A stretch of DNA of 29,995 bases, from NCBI GenBank assembly GCA_037443685.1, contig JBBINX010000017.1, forward strand, positions 1 through 29,995, read 5' to 3'. Under the pieces are notes generated by a model, which was given only the letters and a program-made list of their open reading frames with translations, did no database searches and had not been told where the DNA came from. A program made the position numbers and the translations under genes. Below are positions 23,035 to 29,995 of this stretch, one piece after another (the first letter of the stretch is position 1; the number at the start of each line of letters is the position of its first letter). Source of the DNA: JAHJRJ01 sp037443685. GTDB taxonomy: Bacteria; Bacteroidota; Ignavibacteria; UBA10030; BY39.

Positions 23035-24060
23035 CTAGTACCTCCTACTCTTAATTAGTACTTTAGAGTAATGGTTTAAGTTTTCCAATACTTTTCCTGT
23101 GCCTCTCACAACTGCTGTGAGCGGATCTTCAGAAACGTGAGCTGGTAAACTGGTTTCTAACTTGACACGTTCATCGAGACCTTTTAGTAGCGCTCCGCCG
23201 CCCGAGAGCATTATTCCTCTATCCAAAATATCTGCAGCAAGTTCAGGTGGTGTTCGTTCTAACGTAAGTCTGATAGCATCTATTATTTGCTGTACCGATT
23301 CGTTTAAAGCTTCGCGTATTTCAATTGAAGTTGCTTCAGTCGTTTTTGGAATACCGTTTACTAAATCGCGACCTTTAACCTGAATCGAAATTTCTTCTTC
23401 TAATTGAATAGCCGAACCAACTTCGCGTTTGATAGCTTCTGCAGTTCTTTCTCCGATGAGTATATTGTGATTTTTTTTGAAAAATTGAATAATCGCATTA
23501 TCCATCTCGTCACCGGCGATTCTGATAGATTCTTCGTTCACGATTCCCGAAAGTGCGATTACTGCAATTTCGGTTGTTCCACCGCCGATATCTACAATCA
23601 TGTTACCAACTGGTGCATCGACGTCTAAGCCGATACCGATAGCTGCTGCCATCGGTTCCGCTAGTAGGTGAACTTCCTTTGCGCCCGCGTGTTCAGCAGA
23701 GTCACGAACGGCTCTTTTCTCCACTTCGGTAACACCACTTGGTACGGAGATTACAATTCTTCTACTCGGTAGCCAACTCGAATGGATTTTCTTTATGAAC
23801 TCCCGTAGCATACCTTCTGCAATTTCGAAATCCGCAATAACTCCGTCCTTCATCGGTCTGATTGTTCGAATATCTCGGTGAGTTCTTCCTAACATCTCTC
23901 GCGCTTCGTTACCGATAGCTACAATCTTCTTTGTATTACGGTCGAAGGCAACGATAGATGGTTCGTTAAGCACAACACCTTTTCCCTTCATAAAAATTAA
24001 TGTGTTTGCTGTTCCTAAGTCGATAGCTAAATCGGCTGAAAATATTGAAAAGATTCCCAT
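23035..24060 (-). CDS. mreB: Rod shape-determining protein MreB (bacterial actin homologue)
   Basis: A 341-residue ATP-dependent filament-forming protein that positions the elongasome at the inner face of the membrane. It carries the actin-fold motifs: phosphate 1 IDLGTANTLIFMKGKG (13-28), NEPSIVAFD, phosphate 2 VDIGGGTTEIAVIALSG (about 162-178) and the adenosine motif LSGGGALLKGLDERV (about 295). The N-terminal FSIFSADL contains the membrane-facing residues. It follows purH by 26 bases and is the first gene of the shape cluster, but is separated from mreC by a repeat-containing gap, so it could be expressed at a different level. The ATG at 24060 leads into the family start. Confidence 0.98.
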   Translation of the reverse strand: MGIFSIFSADLAIDLGTANTLIFMKGKGVVLNEPSIVAFDRNTKKIVAIGNEAREMLGRTHRDIRTIRPMKDGVIADFEIAEGMLREFIKKIHSSWLPSRRIVISVPSGVTEVEKRAVRDSAEHAGAKEVHLLAEPMAAAIGIGLDVDAPVGNMIVDIGGGTTEIAVIALSGIVNEESIRIAGDEMDNAIIQFFKKNHNILIGERTAEAIKREVGSAIQLEEEISIQVKGRDLVNGIPKTTEATSIEIREALNESVQQIIDAIRLTLERTPPELAADILDRGIMLSGGGALLKGLDERVKLETSLPAHVSEDPLTAVVRGTGKVLENLNHYSKVLIKSRRY

Positions 24061-24086
24061 CTTATAAATTGTTTTTTTGTTTATAA

Positions 24087-25661
24087 TTAATGTTTAAAAT
24101 GTCTAACTCCTGTAAACACCATTGCAATGTTCGCTTTATCGGCGGCTTCGATTACTTCGGCGTCCCGAATTGAACCGCCGGGTTGAATAATTGCTGTGAT
24201 ACCAACTTTTATCGCCTCTTTTACACTATCAGCAAACGGGAAAAAAGCATCCGACGCCATAACAGTACCTTTAAGATTTAACTTAGCTTTTTTAGCTTTT
24301 AAAACTGCAATTCGAGCCGAATCAACACGAGACATTTGTCCGGCGCCAACGCCGATTGTACGATCGGGTCGTGAAAAAACTATCGCGTTCGATTTTAAAT
24401 GTTTCACTACTCGCCATCCGTAAAGCATTGCAGCAACTTCTTCTTCAGTCGGTGAACGCTTTGTTACAATTTGAAGTTGATCAGCTGATACACGTACTTT
24501 ATCGGTTTCTTGTACTAAGAGCCCGCCTGCAATTTTTTTAATATTAATTTCATCGTCAACCGGCTTTATTTGTCTGATTAGCCGTCTGTCTTTTTTCTTT
24601 CTTAAAAATTCTAATACTTCTTTAGGAAATTCAGGAGCAACCAGAACTTCGATAAAAATTTCATTAATCAATTTCGCCGTTTCCATATTTATCGGTCTGT
24701 TCAAAGCTACTATCCCCCCAAATGCAGATTTCTGGTCGGTAGCAAATGCTTTTCGATAAGCTTCAACTAACTTTTCATCAGACCCGACACCGCACGGGTT
24801 TGTATGCTTTATTATTATTGCTGTCGTTTTGTCAAATTCAGCTATTAATTCTGCTGCAGCTTGTATATCGACTATATTGTTAAACGATAATTCTTTACCG
24901 TGTAATTTTTCAAAATAGTTGAAGAAATCACCGTATAACGCTGCCTTCTGGTGCGGGTTCTCGCCGTATCGTAATTCATCGACTTTTCTTAAGACGATAG
25001 AAAAAGTTTCGGGTAATATCGTTTGGTCCTCGTCGACACTTATAAGATATTTTGCAATCATCGTATCGTAGCGGGCTGTGTACTGGAAAACTTCTTTCGC
25101 TAACGCAAATCGTACAGAATAACTTATTGCACCGTTGTTCTTTTCTAACTCATCGACGATTGAATTGTAGCGGGCAGAATTGCAGACTACTGTTTTGTAC
25201 ATATAATTCTTTGCTGCCGAACGAAGCATCGCAGGTCCGCCTATATCTATCTGCTCAATAGTTTCTTCCAATCCAACATTCTGCTTATTGACTGTCTTTT
25301 CAAATGGATAAAGATTAATAACAACCATATCAATCGGTTCGATTTCCAATTCCGACAACTGTTTTTGATGTAACATATTATCTGGAACTGCTAATAAACC
25401 TGCATGAATTTTCGGGTGCAACGTTTTTACTCTTCCGTTCAGCATTTCCGGAAAACCTGTAATTTCTGATATCGGTTTTGCTTCTATTCCTGCATCTTGT
25501 AAAATCTTTAATGTTCCACCGGTTGAAATGATTTCTATTTTCCATTGCAACAGCTTCTTTGCAAAATCTACCAAACCAGTTTTATCGGACACACTGATGA
25601 GCGCCCGTTTAACTTGTACGAGATCAACATTTTCTTTATTCGGCAATGACAACCTCATCAT
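24087..25661 (-). CDS. purH: Bifunctional AICAR formyltransferase / IMP cyclohydrolase
   Basis: It performs the last two steps of de novo IMP synthesis: formylation of AICAR using 10-formyl-tetrahydrofolate and ring closure to IMP. The 524 residues match family length. The N-terminal MGS-like cyclohydrolase domain begins KRALISVSDKTGLVDFAKKL, followed by ISTGGTLKILQDAGI and LNGRVKTLHPKIHAGLLA; INLYPFEKTV and IDIGGPAMLRSAAKNY follow. The formyltransferase part includes VDELRYGENPHQKAALY, the active-site IIKHTNPCGVG and ends MVFTGVRHFKH. It starts at ATG 25661 (or ATG 25658), overlapping purN by 26 bases, which suggests translational coupling. Confidence 0.97.
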   Translation of the reverse strand: MMRLSLPNKENVDLVQVKRALISVSDKTGLVDFAKKLLQWKIEIISTGGTLKILQDAGIEAKPISEITGFPEMLNGRVKTLHPKIHAGLLAVPDNMLHQKQLSELEIEPIDMVVINLYPFEKTVNKQNVGLEETIEQIDIGGPAMLRSAAKNYMYKTVVCNSARYNSIVDELEKNNGAISYSVRFALAKEVFQYTARYDTMIAKYLISVDEDQTILPETFSIVLRKVDELRYGENPHQKAALYGDFFNYFEKLHGKELSFNNIVDIQAAAELIAEFDKTTAIIIKHTNPCGVGSDEKLVEAYRKAFATDQKSAFGGIVALNRPINMETAKLINEIFIEVLVAPEFPKEVLEFLRKKKDRRLIRQIKPVDDEINIKKIAGGLLVQETDKVRVSADQLQIVTKRSPTEEEVAAMLYGWRVVKHLKSNAIVFSRPDRTIGVGAGQMSRVDSARIAVLKAKKAKLNLKGTVMASDAFFPFADSVKEAIKVGITAIIQPGGSIRDAEVIEAADKANIAMVFTGVRHFKH

Positions 25662-26295
25662 CTTTTATTTCGATTTTTCCTTCGGCAAACAGTTTGATCG
25701 CTAAAGGGTATATTTTATGTTCAATGTTTAAAACTTTTTGGGCTAATGTCTCCGCCGTATCACTCTTAGTAACTGGCACTGTTTCTTGTAATAGAATTTG
25801 CCCATGGTCATACTCTTCATCGACTAGATGTACTGTTGCGCCCGAACGTTTATCGCCGCTTGCAATAACGGCATTGTGCACGTGCATTCCATACATACCT
25901 TTTCCACCATACTTCGGGAGTAGTGCAGGATGAATATTTACAATTCTTTTATTAAATTTTTTTATGATCGTAGTATCTACCTTTTTTAAGTAACCTGCGA
26001 GAACTATAAAATTAACTTGATTCTCGTCCAATATTTTCATAATCGTGTTATTAAATTCTTCATCCGTTCCGAATTGCAACCGGTTGAGATGTAGTGCAGT
26101 AATACCGTGTGTTTCTGCATATTGCAAGGCACCTGAATTCTGGTTATTACTTATAACACAACAAATTTCAGCATTATTGATTTCGTTCGCCTTTATCGCT
26201 CGATGAATAGCTTGAAAGTTCGAACCTTTTCCTGAGGCAAATACTGCTATTTTCAATTTGTCTGCCAAGTTATCAAATCTATTTTTGCAATTCAA
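25636..26295 (-). CDS. purN: Phosphoribosylglycinamide formyltransferase (GAR transformylase)
   Basis: The third step of purine synthesis, formylating GAR with 10-formyl-tetrahydrofolate. Features are AVFASGKGSNFQAI (phosphate loop), the catalytic NIHPALLPKYGGKGMYG, VHNAVIASGDKRSGATVHLVDEEYDHGQILLQ with the conserved Asp, and a C-terminal domain that matches PurN length. No ATG occurs upstream of the conserved beginning. The annotated start is a TTG at 26295 (219 residues); TTG codons at 26268 and 26256 would put the start closer to the usual K-I-A-V beginning. The start is therefore uncertain. It overlaps purH by 26 bases and follows the LD-carboxypeptidase by 24 bases. Confidence 0.95.
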   Translation of the reverse strand: MNCKNRFDNLADKLKIAVFASGKGSNFQAIHRAIKANEINNAEICCVISNNQNSGALQYAETHGITALHLNRLQFGTDEEFNNTIMKILDENQVNFIVLAGYLKKVDTTIIKKFNKRIVNIHPALLPKYGGKGMYGMHVHNAVIASGDKRSGATVHLVDEEYDHGQILLQETVPVTKSDTAETLAQKVLNIEHKIYPLAIKLFAEGKIEIKDDEVVIAE

Positions 26296-26319
26296 ATTTA
26301 ACGATATTTTGAAGAATAG

Positions 26320-27255
26320 TCAATTAACAACTGCTGATTCTAAAAAGAACAATTCATTCCTGCGAGTATCCATTCTGCATTTGATTCCATACGGTATCGT
26401 TAACGCATTTTTAATATGCCCAAAACGTGCATTCGACATCAAAGGATATTTTTTAAAAACAAAATTAAATATTTCTTGCAGAGTGAATGTTGGTTTGTTA
26501 TCTTCGCCTTTACAAGTCGAGAAATCCCCTAATACAACACCCGATAAATTTTTAAATTTGTTTGCAAGTTTTAATTGATGGAGCATCCGGTCGATACGAT
26601 AAGGCGCTTCTTGAATATCCTCTAAAATTAAAATTGAATTAGAGAATGATGGGATATACGGCGTTCCGACAAGTGATGATATTACTGAAAGATTTCCACC
26701 TAATAAAATTCCTTCCGCTTTTTTACGATGGATAAGTTGGAATGATTCACTTTGATACTCTGATATTCCACCGACACTTTTTGTCGATGTAATCGATCTC
26801 CAGAATAATTCTTCGGTATTTTCAGAAATCGGTTTTGAAAAATCCGGCGCTACCATTGGACCTGCAAACGTTACTAAACCTATTTTTTTTAATACTGCAA
26901 GTTGTATAGCCGTAATATCGCTATAACCGACAATGATTTTGGGATTTCGTTTCAACGATTTATAATCAATCATCTGTAATATTCGATGCGAACCGTAACC
27001 TCCGCGGACCATAAAAATTGCTTTCACTCTTGGATTTGATATAAAGTTATTCAAATCAGCCGCACGACACTTATCTTCTCCCGCTAGATATCCAAATTTT
27101 TTATACACATGTTTGCCAACTTCAATCCGATATCCAATATGTTCCAAATATCTTATCCCTTTATTCAAATCATCAATCGAACTGGGCGGACTTGCTGGAG
27201 CAGCAATACCGATAACATCACCTTTGTGTAAAACCTTTGCTTTAATGATTTTCAT
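26320..27255 (-). CDS. LD-carboxypeptidase / S66 serine peptidase (LdcA/MccF-like)
   Basis: A cytoplasmic peptidoglycan-recycling peptidase that removes the terminal D-Ala from tetrapeptides, or an MccF-like hydrolase. The 311 residues begin KIIKAKVLHKGDVIGIAAPASPP, with MVRGGYGSHRIL, the nucleophile Ser112 in GYSDIT, Glu212 in ILEDIQEAPYRIDRML and His280 in FGHIKNALTIPYG, the complete S66 triad with LdcA-like spacing. The ATG at 27255 is preferred; a GTG at 27276 lies seven codons upstream, and AAAGGTG near the ATG could serve as the ribosome site. It is the first gene of the long minus-strand block and diverges from the SPFH gene. Confidence 0.9.
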   Translation of the reverse strand: MKIIKAKVLHKGDVIGIAAPASPPSSIDDLNKGIRYLEHIGYRIEVGKHVYKKFGYLAGEDKCRAADLNNFISNPRVKAIFMVRGGYGSHRILQMIDYKSLKRNPKIIVGYSDITAIQLAVLKKIGLVTFAGPMVAPDFSKPISENTEELFWRSITSTKSVGGISEYQSESFQLIHRKKAEGILLGGNLSVISSLVGTPYIPSFSNSILILEDIQEAPYRIDRMLHQLKLANKFKNLSGVVLGDFSTCKGEDNKPTFTLQEIFNFVFKKYPLMSNARFGHIKNALTIPYGIKCRMDTRRNELFFLESAVVN

Positions 27256-27402
27256 TACTACACCTTTTACATTCACGACTGAAGATAATTATAAATTTTA
27301 GAATTTCAAAGGAAAGAAAACTTTGCTAATGAGGATAATCTTTTATAAATTAGTATGAAAAATAAAACAAAAACAAACCGCCTTTTGCGGAAAGGAGAAA
27401 AT

Positions 27403-28293
27403 ATGTTATTCATATTATTATTAATCATTGGAATTGTTGCTTTTTTTACTTGGAAAACTGCCCGTCAAAAGTTTCAGACTGAAGGAAACCGAGCGTATCA
27501 GAGCAGTGCTGGAATAGCAATAACTATTACGATAATTGCATTTGCACTTGCCTTAACACAAATATTTACAGTAATCCCAGCAGGACATGTAGGAGTGGTT
27601 GATTTTTTAGGATATGTTTCTGAAACAACTCTGAAAGCAGGCGTTAATATGGTGAATCCAATGGCACGTGTAATTAAAATGTCTGTTAAAACGCAGGAAA
27701 TTAAAGAAACTATGGATGTTCCTTCAAAAGAAGGACTGACCGTTGGATTAGAGATAAGTTCATTATTCCATCTGAATCCCGATAAAGCCGCCGAAGTTTA
27801 CAAAACTGTGGGTGAGAATTATGTGGGAGTGATTTTAGAGCCGCAATTCCGATCTGTAACAAGAGGAGTTACAGCAGGTTATGATGCTAAAGCCCTTTAC
27901 ACATCAGAACGCGAATTGCTCGCAATACAAATTTCTACCGAGTTGCAAGCACAAGTAGCGGGTAGAGGAATAAGTATCGAAAAAACACCCCTTCGCCGAA
28001 TTGTTCTGCCAACTGGTCTGACCGCAGCAATCGAAGAGAAACTTCGTATGGAACAAGAAAGCCAGCGTATGCAATGGGTTCTACAAAAAGAAAAACAAGA
28101 AGCTGAGAGGAAAGCCATCGAAGCGCAGGGGATTTCAAACTTCCAAAAAATTGTAGCACAAGGAATCAGTGAACCACTCTTAAGATGGAAAGGGATTGAA
28201 GCTACGATGAAAATTGCTGAATCGAATAATTCAAAGGTAGTAATCATCGGAAGCGGGAAAGATGGACTGCCGATAATATTAGACACAAAATAG
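27403..28293 (+). CDS. SPFH/Band-7 domain protein (prohibitin-like)
   Basis: A 296-residue membrane protein. It starts with a helix LFILLLIIGIVAFFTW (2-17), then a second helix near AIAITIIAFALAL (about 35-50), and an SPFH domain opening VIPAGHVGVVDFLGYVSETTLKAGVNMVNPMARVIKMSVKT, including GLTVGLEISSLFHLNPD and TPLRRIVLPTGLTAAIEEKLRMEQE, ending in a charged coiled coil. Prohibitin-like proteins form large ring assemblies and usually modulate proteases or organise membrane domains. The ATG at 27403 is preceded by GGAAAGGAGAAA, a strong ribosome site; an ATG at 27355 would add 16 charged residues ahead of the first helix. No NfeD or FtsH gene is adjacent. Confidence 0.88.
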   Translation: MLFILLLIIGIVAFFTWKTARQKFQTEGNRAYQSSAGIAITITIIAFALALTQIFTVIPAGHVGVVDFLGYVSETTLKAGVNMVNPMARVIKMSVKTQEIKETMDVPSKEGLTVGLEISSLFHLNPDKAAEVYKTVGENYVGVILEPQFRSVTRGVTAGYDAKALYTSERELLAIQISTELQAQVAGRGISIEKTPLRRIVLPTGLTAAIEEKLRMEQESQRMQWVLQKEKQEAERKAIEAQGISNFQKIVAQGISEPLLRWKGIEATMKIAESNNSKVVIIGSGKDGLPIILDTK

Positions 28294-28350
28294 AGATTTA
28301 GATTTGAGATTTAAGATTTTAGATTTTGGAATTTCGATATTTCTAAAGAG

Positions 28351-28401
28351 GGCACAACGGTAATCAAGTGTATAACACAAGCGCTTTGTGATTGTTGTGC
28401 C
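28351..28401 (+). terminator. Hairpin downstream of the SPFH gene, possible terminator
   Basis: GGCACAAC (28351-28358) plus AATCA (28362-28366) pair with TGATT (28389-28393) plus GTTGTGCC (28394-28401), with a three-base bulge. An inner hairpin CACAA/TTGTG (28376-28380 and 28386-28390) competes. The following tract CTTTATTGTGT is only moderately T-rich, so the terminator call is tentative. No gene lies between 28294 and 28501. Confidence 0.45.
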
Positions 28402-28453
28402 TTTATTGTGTATAAATCTTTGCGTCCTTTGTGCTTGCTTTGTGGACTTTGCG
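28384..28453. repeat. Degenerate CTTTG(C/T)G heptamer cluster
   Basis: Five copies of CTTTGCG or CTTTGTG lie within 70 bases, starting at 28384, 28418, 28427, 28438 and 28447. It resembles low-complexity GCAAAG/CTTTGCG intergenic repeats that I recall from Bacteroidota-like genomes. The sequence upstream (28294-28335) is also low-complexity, with repeated AGATTT. No coding sense was found. Function unknown. Confidence 0.5.
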
Positions 28454-28501
28454 TGAACTGAACCTTGAGAAAGAATATTTATACCTATTCTAATGTCGAA
28501 C

Positions 28502-29551
28502 TTACCAAATCTTTTTATAATTAATTATGTTCGTTTTTTCAGATTTTCTTCTAACACTCACCATCTCAGCAACAATACTGATAGCAATCTCCTCAACCGA
28601 AATTGCACCAATGTCTAATCCGACGGGTGCAAATATATTTTTCAGTTTCGCTTCTTCGATTCCCTTCGCGATAAGGTTTTTATATGAAACTAAAACTTTT
28701 CGTTTACTTCCTATCATGCCAATATATTTCGGTTTGAATTTTAAAACCTGCTCAAGCACTAACTCATCGTAGCTATGCCCGCGAGTTAGAATAATTACAA
28801 AAGCTGATTCTCCGATTGGCAGATGTTCAGAGATATTTCTGAAAGGTAAGCATATAGTATCGTCAGCTTCCGGAAATTTTTCACGGCTGGCGTATTCGAT
28901 TCTATCGTCAACTATCATAACACTGAAACCGCACTGGGTAGCAAATTTTGAAACAGCTTTACCAACATGCCCGCCCCCGAAAATATAAAGCGGCGACTTT
29001 CCCTCGATTGGTTCACAGATGTATAAATCATCCTTGACATTTTCCATCACAGGGATAAATTTTTCGAATACATTTTTAGGAAACGATGTAATTTCAGATA
29101 ATTCGCCTTCCAGCAAATTGTTATCTTTATCAAGAATCGATTTTTCGGAATTATTATCTTTACCAATTTTAGTTACGAGTATAGTTTTCAGTCCAGCGTT
29201 GCATCTTTCCGCAAGTTTTTGAAACAGCGGTTTGTGCGAAATATTTATCGGTTCTATTAAAACTTTGAGAATTCCGCCGCAAATCAATCCGGTTTCGGCA
29301 TCATCGTCATTTAATTCGAAATCCAAAATCACAGCTATATTTTTATCCTGAATTGCAGCCGCTCTTCTCATAACCGCATCTTCTACACATCCGCCGCCGA
29401 TTGTTCCTGCAATCCGGTTTCCCTCAATGCCGAGCAGCATTTTAGATTGAGCGGGTGCAGGAGTAGAACCTGAAGTCCAGACAATCGTTGCAAGAATTCC
29501 GGATTCATATTCAGATAAATAATCTATAATATTTTGAAAGATGTTCTTCAT
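28502..29551 (-). CDS. XdhC/CoxI-family molybdenum-hydroxylase maturation protein
   Basis: A 349-residue protein with two domains: an XdhC/CoxI N-terminal part (TIVWTSGSTPAPAQSKMLL, GTIGGGCVEDAVMRRA, LICGGILKVLIEPI) and a C-terminal Rossmann domain starting LYIFGGGHVGKAVSKFATQCGFSVMIVDDR. Family members bind or sulfurate molybdenum cofactor for insertion into xanthine dehydrogenase or CO dehydrogenase-type enzymes. The ATG at 29551 (MKNIFQNIIDYLSEYESG) is chosen because it matches the family start; an ATG at 29593 would add an unconserved 14 residues. It is transcribed after a MocA-like nucleotidyltransferase, consistent with a Mo-hydroxylase cluster whose structural genes are outside this window. 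Confidence 0.88.
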   Translation of the reverse strand: MKNIFQNIIDYLSEYESGILATIVWTSGSTPAPAQSKMLLGIEGNRIAGTIGGGCVEDAVMRRAAAIQDKNIAVILDFELNDDDAETGLICGGILKVLIEPINISHKPLFQKLAERCNAGLKTILVTKIGKDNNSEKSILDKDNNLLEGELSEITSFPKNVFEKFIPVMENVKDDLYICEPIEGKSPLYIFGGGHVGKAVSKFATQCGFSVMIVDDRIEYASREKFPEADDTICLPFRNISEHLPIGESAFVIILTRGHSYDELVLEQVLKFKPKYIGMIGSKRKVLVSYKNLIAKGIEEAKLKNIFAPVGLDIGAISVEEIAISIVAEMVSVRRKSEKTNIINYKKIW

Positions 29552-29632
29552 AAGATTAAAATTACATATTTCCGTCAAAAGCGGATCTGCCATCGGCAGA
29601 AAATATCAAAAATATTTTTGCGTTTTGGTCTG

Positions 29633-29995
29633 TCATTTTCCATTTTGGTTTTTAATTTTTTCATTTTTCAATATATATTTTTCATACGATTCCGGTGTAT
29701 CAATATTTATTAAGATTTCTTCCTCATTAGTCGATACTTCAACTACTTCATTGTGATGCGCCCAGACAACCGCTCTTGCTCCAACATCTTCAGGCGCGCG
29801 GAGTAACTCTTTGAAAACAGATGATGAGAATATTATCGGGTGACCTCTTTGTGATCCAAAAAATGGCAATACAACTGGCGCTTTAGTTTCACCAAACTTT
29901 TTAATCAACGAATAAATTAAATCAGTTGAAGCAAGTGGTCGATCGACTGTAAAAAGAAGCATTGCTTTTGCGTCTTCCGGTAATTCTCTGATACC
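29633..29995 (-). CDS. MocA/MobA-like molybdenum cofactor nucleotidyltransferase, C-terminal part
   Basis: The last 120 codons are present; the N-terminus with the NTP-binding LAAGxSxRMG motif lies beyond the window end. The visible part holds LLFTVDRPLAS (the family's metal-binding Asp followed by x-Pro-L), GSQRGHPIIFSSSVFKELL, which matches the GxRGHPVLF block of MocA, and INIDTPESYEKY at the end. Known members transfer CMP to molybdopterin for XDH-type enzymes. The reading frame continues upstream with no start in view (GIRELPEDAKAMLLF). It is followed by XdhC, 81 bases away. The partner protein supports a molybdenum hydroxylase role, although related nucleotidyltransferases act on sugars. 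Confidence 0.85.
   Translation of the reverse strand, partial: GIRELPEDAKAMLLFTVDRPLASTDLIYSLIKKFGETKAPVVLPFFGSQRGHPIIFSSSVFKELLRAPEDVGARAVVWAHHNEVVEVSTNEEEILINIDTPESYEKYILKNEKIKNQNGK

Noticed and set aside
1..29995. CRISPR array, prophage or intact insertion sequence
   Set aside because: No regular direct repeats with spacers, no transposase or integrase, and no phage structural gene were seen.

Overview
This window reads as an ordinary chromosomal stretch of an AT-rich bacterium of the Bacteroidota/Chlorobiota/Ignavibacteriota (FCB) group. The evidence is a small PUR-alpha-like protein typical of that group, two adjacent LptF/LptG permeases implying an outer membrane with LPS-type lipids, a contiguous rod-shape (mreBCD-mrdA-rodA) cluster beside purNH, and low-complexity intergenic repeats common in these genomes. 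The lineage is an inference from gene content; no rRNA or ribosomal marker is present.

Layout. 1-2412 (minus): sugar-1-phosphate nucleotidyltransferase, metK and the start of ahcY, a tight operon covering SAM synthesis and removal of S-adenosylhomocysteine. 2486-3049 (minus): a decayed gene with three in-frame stops. 3073-5546 (minus): two overlapping LptF/LptG permeases. 5678-5899: PUR-family nucleic-acid-binding protein with its own promoter. 6121-8067: groES-groEL under a perfect CIRCE operator, with an intrinsic terminator downstream. 8302-8630 (plus): PspC-domain protein and a 43-residue membrane peptide. 8693-8855: tRNA-Gly(CCC) and tRNA-Val(TAC).

8981-14023 (plus): an arsenic-resistance operon and the most interesting part of the window. 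In order it carries a chimeric permease/ArsF-like gene, an ArsG-type DsbD-like permease, ArsR, thioredoxin-coupled arsenate reductase ArsC, an ArsE-like small redox protein, a very short thioredoxin-like fragment, an ACR3 arsenite exporter and an MFS transporter. Reduction (ArsC), export of arsenite (ACR3) and sensing (ArsR) look complete. The ArsE/ArsF/ArsG-like part, known for nitroaromatic/aromatic arsenicals, appears to have been remodelled by a deletion that joined half a permease to the C-terminal part of ArsF without its CxxC region.

14052-27255 (minus): a 13-kb co-directional block. Read in its own direction it holds LD-carboxypeptidase, purN, purH, mreB, mreC, mreD, mrdA (PBP2), rodA, a LonB/YcbZ-type protease, a class II histone-deacetylase-like amidohydrolase and a membrane-bound class III cyclase-like protein with altered catalytic residues. 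The core is the cell-elongation machinery with purine biosynthesis upstream. 27403-28293 (plus): an SPFH/prohibitin-like membrane protein, followed by about 200 bases of hairpin and CTTTGYG-type repeats. 28502-29995 (minus): XdhC/CoxI-family protein and the 3' part of a MocA/MobA-like nucleotidyltransferase, a molybdenum-hydroxylase maturation pair cut by the window edge.

No CRISPR array, intact insertion sequence, prophage or rRNA gene was seen. The window is mostly housekeeping; no wholly new multi-gene system is evident, but the rearranged ars operon and the HDAC/cyclase/Lon tail merit a second look.
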